This document shows positions 1-6,636 of a stretch of 64,000 nt of DNA, one piece after another. Every line of letters starts with the position of its first letter. The first letter of the stretch is position 1. The notes under the pieces were generated by a model, which was given only the letters and a program-made list of their open reading frames with translations, was not told the origin of the DNA and made no database searches. The stretch spans positions 1 to 64,000 of the forward strand of contig JAFLCE010000009.1 of the NCBI GenBank assembly GCA_017303655.1. Direction: 5' to 3'. The position numbers and the translations under genes were made by a program. This stretch comes from Anaerolineae bacterium. GTDB lineage: Bacteria; Chloroflexota; Anaerolineae; Anaerolineales; Villigracilaceae.

Positions 1-131
1 AGGGTAAACTAAGCATAGCCGTATTGGGTAAAGCGGACTTCGCCTCCGACCGGCCGCATTCTTCGCGACGGCACCGCCGGCAGAGCCGGCGCGTCAGGTC
101 TGTCGAGATCATCACCGGAGCAGAATAGATA

Positions 132-662
132 ATGGAACGTATTACCGTTTATTGTGTGCTGGTGAGCTTTTGGGTGGCCTCTTTGACGCCCGGGTATGCC
201 GTAACGGTAGACCATTTGCCAACCAAGTTCGATCTCACCATTGAGCTCGGTCGCAACGACGAGAGTTGGCAAAAGGACTTTCCGATCATCGCTCGCAAGT
301 TGCAACGCTGGCTTGAAGGCCTAGAAGGGGCGGGACAGGTCCATAGCACCGTCGGACGCTTCAGAGATCTCGATTCTTTTCAAAGAGCCTACCTCGATCA
401 TGCCCTTTCTAAACTCGAAGCCGAAGGCCTAAAGCATCCGGCTAAAATAAAGTCCTCTACAGATCTGGAAGCGCGCGTCTTAAGCCTGAAAAGCGAGCGA
501 GGAGTGAGGCAATTTCGTTGGTATCGGCTGCGTGCGTTCTCTAGTTTCGTCAGTGGAAGAATGGAAGAGGCCAAAAGATTACGTCGGGCGGCTTGGGATT
601 TAGTGCCACCGGAAGCGGAGATCCCGGAGTGGGAAGGCGAAGATTTTTTTGAGTCACTTTAA
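132..662 (+). CDS. Hypothetical protein in the foreign block
   Basis: The frame encodes 176 residues. The first ~24 (hydrophobic run V-Y-C-V-L-V-S-F-W-V-A, then T-P-G-Y-A) could be a weak signal peptide. The rest is charged and probably helical, rich in Arg, Leu and Glu, ending in an acidic D-F-F-E-S-L tail. I do not recognise the family. The start is not certain: there is no convincing ribosome binding site before base 132. The TAA at 660-662 is followed at once by GGAG and an ATG at 676, an arrangement typical of a bacterial gene pair, so this part may be bacterial even if it comes from another genome. Confidence 0.35.
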   Translation: MERITVYCVLVSFWVASLTPGYAVTVDHLPTKFDLTIELGRNDESWQKDFPIIARKLQRWLEGLEGAGQVHSTVGRFRDLDSFQRAYLDHALSKLEAEGLKHPAKIKSSTDLEARVLSLKSERGVRQFRWYRLRAFSSFVSGRMEEAKRLRRAAWDLVPPEAEIPEWEGEDFFESL

Positions 663-675
663 GGAGCTTACAGGT

Positions 676-756
676 ATGGATCGCAAGGAATTTGGAAAAC
701 TTCTTTCAATGCTGCAGCAGACGCCGACACAGTGCTTCAGCAGCAGCAGCAAGTAG
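676..756 (+). CDS. Short ORF ending in a CAG repeat, possibly a broken gene start
   Basis: ATG at 676 sits ten bases after an AAGGAG motif and opens a 26-residue frame beginning M-D-R-K-E-F-G-K-L-L. It runs into CAGCAGCAG, reads serine there and stops at TAG 754-756. The beginning looks like a real bacterial gene start. The end looks like an accident of a frame change or a join inside the repeat, because the overlapping frame from 732 continues open for 238 codons. A one-base indel in the repeat, or a chimeric join, would explain it. Confidence 0.25.
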   Translation: MDRKEFGKLLSMLQQTPTQCFSSSSK

Positions 757-1448
757 CGCAGAGTGCGTTTCTCTACACAGAGGGTCACCAAGACAATACA
801 GATTTAACTCCCAACGCAGCGATGGCAGTGTGGAAGGGGATGGCGCTGGAGGCCGTCACAGAGGCACTGATGGGGCTGCAGGATCGGCACATGGCAGCCA
901 ACTTGGCGAAAGAATGGCAGCTAGACCACCACTTGCTACAATCCTTGTACCCATCTACAACACCAACAGCACAACAACAGCAATCACATGAATCTGTTGC
1001 AACAGACAAAAACGTGGCCTCAACGAATCAAGTCGTTCCACTCTTCAACAGTGAAAATGAATTGTCGAACGTGGAAGTTGGGTCCTCCTCGGTAACACTT
1101 CCGTTCGTTGCCAAGAAGGTCCCTACCTTGCTCTCGCCAGGCATCCTGTCCAACCTCCAAGGCCTAGAGCAATTGTTTTTGTTGCACTCGTCTTCTATTG
1201 AAAAAGATGTGACCAATTTGGTGACGGTGCTGCACCGTCTGCGGTCTGGGCGAGTGGGCCTGCTCGTGACGATGAGCACACTGCGACGATTGCAGCTCCG
1301 CGCTGCGACCACAGTCGACCCCGAATCCGACGAACGCTGTCGTCGTGCCTTGAAAATCCTCCGCTACGAACTCCAACGCGGTAGCGCCCAAAAAAAAAGG
1401 AAAAATATCAGCAGAAGCAACAAGAACAGCAATAACATCTCACCGTAG
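732..1448 (+). CDS. Glutamine-rich hypothetical protein, truncated at the join
   Basis: This 238-codon open frame has only a GTG to start it. The frame is open back to the TAA at 660, so the true start may lie upstream. It begins with L-Q-Q-Q-Q-Q, has a second Q-rich patch near residue 80, and a Ser/Thr-rich middle. A more ordered helical segment follows, and the end is rich in Lys and Asn. The last few codons lie beyond the join at 1438, so the natural C-terminus is missing. Poly-Q and N-rich tracts are more usual in eukaryotes or large viruses than in this bacterium. No family is recognised. Confidence 0.3.
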   Translation: MLQQQQQVAQSAFLYTEGHQDNTDLTPNAAMAVWKGMALEAVTEALMGLQDRHMAANLAKEWQLDHHLLQSLYPSTTPTAQQQQSHESVATDKNVASTNQVVPLFNSENELSNVEVGSSSVTLPFVAKKVPTLLSPGILSNLQGLEQLFLLHSSSIEKDVTNLVTVLHRLRSGRVGLLVTMSTLRRLQLRAATTVDPESDERCRRALKILRYELQRGSAQKKRKNISRSNKNSNNISP

Positions 1449-1684
1449 ATCTGAAAGGTAATAGGACGTTCCGGCTCATTAAAGTACATGCGCTTGGCAG
1501 GTTGCTTGGACTTGCTGAGGATCTTCTCCACCTTTATGAACTCGGTGTAGCTCATGGCAGAGCCTAGCTCACGGCATAACGAACGGAAGGGCCAGTCAGA
1601 ATACCCGTCCATGGGCGCGAGGATGGCGTCACCATAGATGGGCAGATCGCGAATGTAAAAGTTGGGTGTCTTGCTCTCAGTCAT
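1438..1684 (-). pseudogene. tRNA-dihydrouridine synthase, N-terminal fragment
   Basis: Read on the minus strand from ATG 1684, the first 82 residues are a clear Dus family N-terminus. They include the FMN-site motif A-P-M-D-G-Y-S-D, a following S-E-F-like strand (T-E-F-I-K-V), and R-P-I-T-F-Q-I-Y-G-E. Dus enzymes reduce uridine to dihydrouridine in tRNA and are normally 310-350 residues. Here homology ends after G-E, where the family expects Asp, and the frame runs on into unrelated sequence. The rest of the barrel and the catalytic Cys are therefore missing from this window. A TATACT box lies ten bases before the ATG. Confidence 0.8.
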
Positions 1685-1726
1685 AAGTGGGGAAAGTATA
1701 ACAAAATTTCCAAAGGTTCATTGAAG

Positions 1727-1747
1727 TATAATCTTGATATATGAGGA
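1727..1747 (+). promoter_or_regulatory. Probable -10 box and ribosome binding site
   Basis: TATAAT at 1727-1732 is followed by GAGGAGG at 1742-1748, correctly spaced before the ATG at 1757. No good -35 box is evident. This spacer also carries the divergent start of the dus fragment. Confidence 0.4.
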
Positions 1748-1756
1748 GGAACAAAC

Positions 1757-2737
1757 ATGTCTGGCAATAATGATCTTCTAAAAGCAGATCAACTAATCAA
1801 AGCGGGGAAATTCAAGGATGCCCGCCCAGTGCTGGAAAACTTCATCAAAGAACATCGTGATCATATGTTTGCATGGCAACTCTATGCAGAGACATGGCAA
1901 ACCACTGAAGATCGCAAACGGATATGGGGATATTGCCTGAAAGTTAATCCGCATAGTGTTGAAGCAAAGCATGCACTTGAAATTTTGAATACCCCACAAA
2001 AACAAATTACCCCAAAAATCATAGCTCGGCAAAAACCAAAAACTAATTGGTTCTTCATTATATTTGCCAGCATGGCTTTTATTTTTATCAGCGGGATTGT
2101 ATGGTTCATGATCTCTGTTGTATCCGCACAGCCTGCAAACCCGGCAGAACATCGTCATACCATCCCGGTGGAATATTATCTCTATGTTCCAAAATCGTAT
2201 TCAGATGACCGTATCTGGCCGCTCTTTGTAGGCATTCACGGTTCAGGCGGCTCAGGGCTGGATTGTTGGAACATGTGGCAGCCCTATGCAGAAGAAGAAG
2301 GTTTTGTGCTGCTCTGTCCATCCATTCCTGGCGATGCGGGCGGCTATTACCAGGATGTTGGAGAGCGGACCGTATGGAGCGCAGTCAATGCTGTGCAAAA
2401 AGACTATCTGGTCGGTTCGCGCATGTTCATGGCTGGTTTTTCTGCAGGTGCTTATTTCATTCAGGGATTTTCCCTTCATTATCCCAATGCAGTCAGCGGT
2501 TTGGCAATTCTCTCAAGTGGTTATTCTGTGAAAGGATTCCCACGTGTGCCAGTTTTACTGGTCATTGGCGGAGCAGATCATCCCGAATCACTACAAGTCA
2601 ATGCTAATCTAGCATCCTATTTGAGTCAGAGTGGTTATGATGTTCAGTATCATGTCCTGCCGGGAGTGGGTCATTGGGCAACGAACGAAACGAAACAGCT
2701 AACCATTGAGCTTTTCCGTAAAACAATTAAAAAATAA
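1757..2737 (+). CDS. TPR-anchored secreted alpha/beta hydrolase
   Basis: The 326-residue protein has three parts. Residues 1-75 form a TPR-like helical region (A-D-Q-L-I-K-A-G-K-F-K-D-A-R-P-V-L-E). One transmembrane helix follows at about 96-118 (W-F-F-I-I-F-A-S-M-A-F-I-F). An alpha/beta hydrolase domain then lies outside the membrane. The hydrolase shows an oxyanion-type H-G-S-G-G-S-G, the nucleophile elbow G-F-S-A-G, a G-G-A-D-H acid loop and the final G-V-G-H-W histidine, so the triad looks complete. It resembles the PHB-depolymerase/esterase and phospholipase/carboxylesterase group; the substrate is unknown. The N-terminal TPR-plus-TM layout is shared with the protein at 5544-6593. The start is set by GAGGAGG nine bases upstream. 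Confidence 0.75.
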   Translation: MSGNNDLLKADQLIKAGKFKDARPVLENFIKEHRDHMFAWQLYAETWQTTEDRKRIWGYCLKVNPHSVEAKHALEILNTPQKQITPKIIARQKPKTNWFFIIFASMAFIFISGIVWFMISVVSAQPANPAEHRHTIPVEYYLYVPKSYSDDRIWPLFVGIHGSGGSGLDCWNMWQPYAEEEGFVLLCPSIPGDAGGYYQDVGERTVWSAVNAVQKDYLVGSRMFMAGFSAGAYFIQGFSLHYPNAVSGLAILSSGYSVKGFPRVPVLLVIGGADHPESLQVNANLASYLSQSGYDVQYHVLPGVGHWATNETKQLTIELFRKTIKK

Positions 2738-2778
2738 AAAAAAGCGTAGGTCACAAAACCCGTGCCCTTTCTTTAAAT

Positions 2779-2840
2779 CGCCTGCTTCTTCACACAACTC
2801 CAAAAAGTGCTTGCGGAACTTACCAACTTTCGGCACGAAG
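2779..2840 (-). pseudogene. Duplicated msrA 3' end (remnant)
   Basis: The minus strand reads [14 protein letters not shown], almost the same as the C-terminus of the intact msrA at 4213-4764 ([14 protein letters not shown]). The similarity is also visible at the DNA level over about 60 bases compared with 4219-4279. The remnant begins directly next to the stop of the MFS gene at 2841. No other part of msrA is present. It looks like the scar of a duplication or recombination that placed the MFS gene between two msrA tails. Confidence 0.8.
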
Positions 2841-4082
2841 CTACTGTGAATTTTCAGCCGTGTGTGACTTAAACTGCGTACGCAGGGCTGCGCTCCACAC
2901 AGCCAGTGGGATAAGGCTGCCTGCCGCCAGAATTAAAACAATGGATCGCGGGGCAAACTGAAATTCATCAATGGCGAAACCGGTAATCCAGAGTGAAACC
3001 GAAACCGCCAGGGTGTACACACCAAAATCGAAGGCGAAAACACGACCGAGAAAATGATCAGGAACTGTCATTTGTAAAAGGACATCACTGTACGTCCAGT
3101 TGATCGAGCCGCCCATGCCGCGTATGACACACCCGATCAACACAATCGGGAAGGATGTTGCCGTGCCAATAATGAACCACGCAAGCGGCATGAATACAAA
3201 TCCGCCAAGAATGGCACGACGCAGCCAACTTGCGCTCGCGTCACCGAAACGATTTGCAATGAGCGGACCAATCACTGCGCCCAAACCAAAGGCTGTAAAC
3301 ATCAACCCTAATGTGGTCGCACCCTCCTGCCCGTAGGGAAAGAGGCGGGCGGCATATAAGGCAGCAATAATGTCAAAGCTGCCGACCTGTCCAAAGGCTT
3401 TCACAAGGGTCACGAACCCTACATCCAGATTTTTACGAACGTATTTCATGCCATCTATAAAGTTTTTCCAGCCGCTGTCTAATGCGTGCGCCATCTGTGA
3501 ACGGAATTCGCCTGTGATGCTGGCAACCAGCATTGCGGATACAAGAAAACTCGCCGCATCAACAACGAGTGAAACGGGCACACCAAAATAGGAGGCTGTC
3601 ACTCCTCCAATGGCGCCGCCAAATGTGAGCATCGCAGACCAGGTGATACTCGCCAAGGTATTGGCATTGAGAAGTTCATCCGTTTCGACCAATGACGGGG
3701 TGAGTGCTGCCCGAGCCGGTTCAAAAAAAGTAGAAACACTAAATTGCAAGACGGTTAGCACATACATGAGCCATAGCCGTTCAGGGCGGTCTACCAACAG
3801 AAAGCCAAGAACGATCACGGCTCGAAGGATGTCACTCGCAATAAGCACTTTGCGCCGATCAAAGCGATCAGCAACGACTCCTGCAACAGGTCCCAGCAAA
3901 AATGGCGGAAGCGCACGCGCAATGAACAATCCTCCGAGCGCAAGCCCGGATGTTGTATAGCGATTAATAATGATGACCGAAGCAATGGTGTTAAACCAAT
4001 CGCCTGCAAGGCTGATGACCTGTGCAAGCCATAGCAATTTATATTTTGGACGAAGTTGGAGGAGGGAGATATAAATTTTCAC
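2841..4082 (-). CDS. MFS transporter, EntS/MFS_3-like exporter
   Basis: A 413-residue integral membrane protein with about 12 hydrophobic segments. The motif A-like loop G-V-V-A-D-R-F-D-R-R-K-V after TM2 and the overall pattern match the MFS_3 group that includes the enterobactin exporter EntS and many drug or lipid exporters. The substrate cannot be told. The start is GTG 4082. A TATAAT box on the minus strand (4090-4095) lies only seven bases upstream and there is no Shine-Dalgarno, so a leaderless transcript is likely. The 3' end abuts the msrA remnant, suggesting the gene moved into this place. Confidence 0.85.
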   Translation of the reverse strand: MKIYISLLQLRPKYKLLWLAQVISLAGDWFNTIASVIIINRYTTSGLALGGLFIARALPPFLLGPVAGVVADRFDRRKVLIASDILRAVIVLGFLLVDRPERLWLMYVLTVLQFSVSTFFEPARAALTPSLVETDELLNANTLASITWSAMLTFGGAIGGVTASYFGVPVSLVVDAASFLVSAMLVASITGEFRSQMAHALDSGWKNFIDGMKYVRKNLDVGFVTLVKAFGQVGSFDIIAALYAARLFPYGQEGATTLGLMFTAFGLGAVIGPLIANRFGDASASWLRRAILGGFVFMPLAWFIIGTATSFPIVLIGCVIRGMGGSINWTYSDVLLQMTVPDHFLGRVFAFDFGVYTLAVSVSLWITGFAIDEFQFAPRSIVLILAAGSLIPLAVWSAALRTQFKSHTAENSQ

Positions 4083-4142
4083 TCAGGCAATTATAGCCGT
4101 GAGAACAATGATTTCCCGTCGATTTGAGTCCCCGAATAAATG

Positions 4143-4198
4143 CAAAAGGAACGCAGAATCCACACGGATTTTTCCGTATTCATCTGCGTCCCTTTTAA
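4143..4198. repeat. Palindromic spacer, GGACGCAGA type
   Basis: Inverted repeat with a left arm containing AAAAGGAACGCAGAAT...CACGGA and a right arm containing TCCGTATTCATCTGCGTCCCTTTT. It lies between msrA and the MFS gene. It could fold as a hairpin in the msrA transcript and act as a terminator, or be a dispersed palindromic element. Confidence 0.6.
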
Positions 4199-4212
4199 GT
4201 GATGTTTATAAA

Positions 4213-4764
4213 CTACGCCGCCTGTTTCTTCCATAAATCCAAAAAGTGCTTGCGGAACTTGCCAACTTTCGGCGCGACAACCGCCTGACAATAGGGTTGA
4301 TTCTGGTTGTTCACAAAATATTCCTGATGGTAATCTTCAGCGATATAGAAATCCTTGAGCAGTTCCACTTCGGTGACGATGGCTTGACCCCAAACTTTTT
4401 GCGCTTCCAACTCGCGGATGGTCTGCTCAGCGACTTCCTTTTGCTCAGGCGTGTGATAGTAAATACCCGAGCGATACTGCGTGCCTACATCCCCACCCTG
4501 GCGGTTGAGCGTGGTCGGGTCGTGGATGACAAAGAAAATATTCAACAAGTCACGGAAGGTAATTATAGAAGAGTCAAATTTGATCTGCACCACTTCGGCA
4601 TGACCTGTATCTCCATTGCAGACGGCGCGATAACTGGGGTTGGGGACATGTCCGTTAGAATACCCTGAATCCACAGACAAGACGCCTTTCACTTCATCAT
4701 AAACAGCTTCCAAACACCAGAAACAACCACCAGCCAGCGTAACGGTTTCAACATTTATGCTCAT
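4213..4764 (-). CDS. msrA: Peptide-methionine (S)-S-oxide reductase
   Basis: MsrA reduces the S-epimer of methionine sulfoxide in oxidised proteins in the cytoplasm, using thioredoxin. The 183-residue protein is full length. The catalytic motif G-C-F-W-C-L-E is at residues 13-19, followed by the usual [16 protein letters not shown] and P-Y-C-Q sequences. Here the N-terminal motif carries two cysteines (C-F-W-C) and there is a further Cys near residue 160. The start is ATG 4764 with GAGGAG eight bases before it. It stands upstream of the MFS gene and downstream of msrB in the same direction. Confidence 0.95.
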   Translation of the reverse strand: MSINVETVTLAGGCFWCLEAVYDEVKGVLSVDSGYSNGHVPNPSYRAVCNGDTGHAEVVQIKFDSSIITFRDLLNIFFVIHDPTTLNRQGGDVGTQYRSGIYYHTPEQKEVAEQTIRELEAQKVWGQAIVTEVELLKDFYIAEDYHQEYFVNNQNQPYCQAVVAPKVGKFRKHFLDLWKKQAA

Positions 4765-4806
4765 AATAAATTCTCCTCTTTACTTGTTCATCTTACAAGG
4801 TCTCAA

Positions 4807-4905
4807 CGTAGGGGCGACCCGCCAAAGTTGGATGTAGTATCGATCCACTAGAAAGGGTCACCCTCTTCGAAAGATTTTCACAGAATGTAGTTGGGGCGCC
4901 CCTAC
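4807..4905. repeat. GTAGGGGCG palindromic spacer with a long interior
   Basis: The msrB-msrA spacer starts with GTAGGGGCGACCC at 4808 and closes with GGGGCGCCCCTAC at 4893-4905, giving outer arms about 70 bases apart. The arms are the same as those of the tight palindromes at 6601, 15979 and 34154. Inside is unremarkable sequence. Confidence 0.6.
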
Positions 4906-4918
4906 TATGTCAGGTGAG

Positions 4919-5383
4919 TTACTTGCTCTTCTGAAGTTTGCTTTTGAATAAGGCGAGATACTCGCCATAGCCTTCTTTTTCCAAATCTTCCACTGGAACA
5001 AACCGCAGTGATGCCGAATTGATGCAATAGCGTAATCCGGTCGGCGCAGGTCCATCTTCAAAGACATGCCCCAAATGCGAATCGCCATGTTTGGAGCGAA
5101 CTTCTGTTCTCACCATAAAAAATTTCGTGTCAGTATGCTCAGTGACATTTTCTGAGGTAAGTGGTTGTGTAAAACTGGGCCAGCCGCAGCCAGAGTCGAA
5201 CTTTTCAAGCGAACTAAACAACGGCTCTCCAGAAACAATGTCCACATAAATGCCGTCCTGTTTATGATCCCAAAATTCATTCTTGAATGGTGGCTCTGTC
5301 CCTGCATGTTGTGTAATTTCATATTGTGCCGGGGTCAGCCGTTGGCGCAGTTCTTCATCCGACGGTTTGCGATACGTTTTCAT
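4919..5383 (-). CDS. msrB: Peptide-methionine (R)-S-oxide reductase
   Basis: MsrB repairs the R-epimer of methionine sulfoxide and so completes the work of the adjacent MsrA. The SelR domain fills the protein: C-G-W-P-S-F, H-L-G-H-V-F, and the catalytic strand [11 protein letters not shown] with the nucleophilic Cys. The two C-x-x-C pairs that bind structural zinc in many MsrB proteins are absent (G-D-S-H-L-G-H in place of C-x-x-C-x-x-H-L-G-H), so this is a zinc-free type. I place the start at ATG 5383, after AAGGAG and six bases; an upstream GTG would lie inside that binding site. Confidence 0.95.
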   Translation of the reverse strand: MKTYRKPSDEELRQRLTPAQYEITQHAGTEPPFKNEFWDHKQDGIYVDIVSGEPLFSSLEKFDSGCGWPSFTQPLTSENVTEHTDTKFFMVRTEVRSKHGDSHLGHVFEDGPAPTGLRYCINSASLRFVPVEDLEKEGYGEYLALFKSKLQKSK

Positions 5384-5472
5384 TTCAGTCTCCTTCACTA
5401 CGGATCGGTTTCAACATTTATTTGACAACGCGTGCGCTAAAAATTACCTTAAGAAAGCATGATAGTTAAATC

Positions 5473-5499
5473 AAAAGTCCGCCTCCACAGCGGACTTTT
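5473..5499 (-). terminator. Hairpin terminator after the TPR membrane protein
   Basis: AAAAGTCCGC and GCGGACTTTT flank a short loop, giving a U-run on either strand. It lies just beyond the stop of the minus-strand gene at 5544. Confidence 0.7.
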
Positions 5500-5543
5500 C
5501 ACGGTTCTTTCCAAGACTTGGGCTTGGTACATCGCCCAAACGT

Positions 5544-6593
5544 TTATCTCGTCCCAGACACGGTGATCAACCCGCTGGTGACTTTGAGACTCACCAACGA
5601 AAGTCCCGGTGCCTGTTGGTTGATTGCATCGCTCAGCGATTGATTCAGCCAGGCTTCCATTTGAGAAACGAACATCCCCGGCACCACTTGTTGCCCGATC
5701 TGCATCGACTCGATCTTGAAGTACGGGTATTTATTCGCACCCACCGTGAGTTCCCCGACAATCAAGGCAGAAGTAGACCCTTCACTGCCATTGACCATGC
5801 CCCAGATCTGTACGGTGTTATCACGCAAGTACACTTGAATCTCATTCAACGGCAGATCGGGGTTGTTCCTCAATTCCATGGCGATCCACGAGGTGATCTG
5901 CTGCTCGGTAATGGTGACCGTAGTCATCGTACCGGGCTGTGGCAGGCTTTTCTCAAGTATCGATTTGGCTTCCAAGCCCGTGGCATCAGAAGTAAGGATG
6001 CGGTCTCCGGGTCGTTCAGGAGCGCCTTCCATGCCACTCTCAGAGTTATCCATGGCGAAGCCCAACAGGGCATCCACGAGAGGCGCATATTGCGGGTACT
6101 CTGCGTTGACCTCGGCTCGGGTTTGCGGCGCAACATCATCAGCAAGAGTAGTACTGCCAACGGCTGTAGGCGTCACACCGGCAAGGACGAAGGCAAGCTG
6201 GGAGTTGGGATTATTGCGGGCGATCACAAACGTACCTGTACCAAAGAACAAGAACACCAACAATGCCGCCAAGCCAGAACGCAATACGGTTCGGTATGGA
6301 CTGTTTTCCTTGATGGGTTGAAGAGCGTGATGGGGACGGGTGTTTGGGTTGATCGCGGTACGGACACGCTCCAGCGCTAATTTGGCTTCAGCGTGATTGG
6401 GATTAATTTTGAGCACACGCTGATAACACTCCACCTTGCGCTCTTTTTCTTCCACTACACGCGCTAAGAGCATCCAGGCGGGCTCATCATTGGGGTAAGT
6501 CACCAGCAATTCGGCGAGATATTTTTTCGCCAATTCGCGGTTCCCGCGCTGGAAGGTGTAATCAGCTTGTTTGAAAAGTTCTTGTTTATTCAT
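5544..6593 (-). CDS. TPR protein with one TM helix and an unknown outer domain
   Basis: A 349-residue protein. Residues 1-80 are TPR-like (A-D-Y-T-F-Q-R-G-N-R-E-L-A-K-K-Y-L and Y-Q-R-V-L-K-I-N-P-N-H-A-E-A). A single TM helix follows at about 107-127 (L-A-A-L-L-V-F-L-F-F-G-T). The remaining 220 residues probably face outside. In them a region near 215-340 alternates beta strands and ends in L-I-T-V-S-G-T-R; I do not recognise it. The N-terminal module resembles that of the hydrolase at 1757-2737. The gene follows clpC in the same direction, separated only by a palindrome, so the two may be co-transcribed. Confidence 0.7.
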   Translation of the reverse strand: MNKQELFKQADYTFQRGNRELAKKYLAELLVTYPNDEPAWMLLARVVEEKERKVECYQRVLKINPNHAEAKLALERVRTAINPNTRPHHALQPIKENSPYRTVLRSGLAALLVFLFFGTGTFVIARNNPNSQLAFVLAGVTPTAVGSTTLADDVAPQTRAEVNAEYPQYAPLVDALLGFAMDNSESGMEGAPERPGDRILTSDATGLEAKSILEKSLPQPGTMTTVTITEQQITSWIAMELRNNPDLPLNEIQVYLRDNTVQIWGMVNGSEGSTSALIVGELTVGANKYPYFKIESMQIGQQVVPGMFVSQMEAWLNQSLSDAINQQAPGLSLVSLKVTSGLITVSGTR

Positions 6594-6600
6594 ATTGAAC

Positions 6601-6628
6601 GTAGGGGCGACTCGCGAGTCGCCCCTAC
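6601..6628. repeat. Perfect GTAGGGGCG palindrome
   Basis: A 28-base perfect palindrome: arm GTAGGGGCGACTCG and its exact complement. It fills most of the clpC to TPR-gene spacer. It is the tightest member of a family of similar spacers in this window. Confidence 0.85.
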
Positions 6629-6636
6629 AGTTTGAT

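Larger units (their letters stand above)
1..1438. other. Foreign-looking block joined to the main genome
   Basis: This stretch differs in style from everything after it. Its reading frames contain a glutamine run and Asn/Ser/Lys-rich patches not seen elsewhere in the window, and no family is recognisable. At about base 1438 it meets a tRNA-dihydrouridine synthase gene on the minus strand, which loses homology abruptly after the Y-G-E of its F-Q-I-Y-G-E motif. A second possible seam lies in the CAG repeat at 736-752, where a bacterial-looking start (Shine-Dalgarno AAGGAG at 661-666, ATG at 676) runs into the repeat and stops. An assembly chimera is the simplest explanation; a real insertion is possible. 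Confidence 0.55.

Noticed and set aside
4091-4291. 66-codon frame beyond msrA on the minus strand
   Set aside because: It overlaps the 3' end of msrA in another phase and crosses a palindromic repeat.
5616-6380. 254-codon frame opposite the TPR membrane protein
   Set aside because: It lies fully within a better-supported gene and has no domain or signal.
6601-6628. Perfect palindrome as an operator of clpC
   Set aside because: It is downstream of clpC, and the same arms occur at unrelated places.
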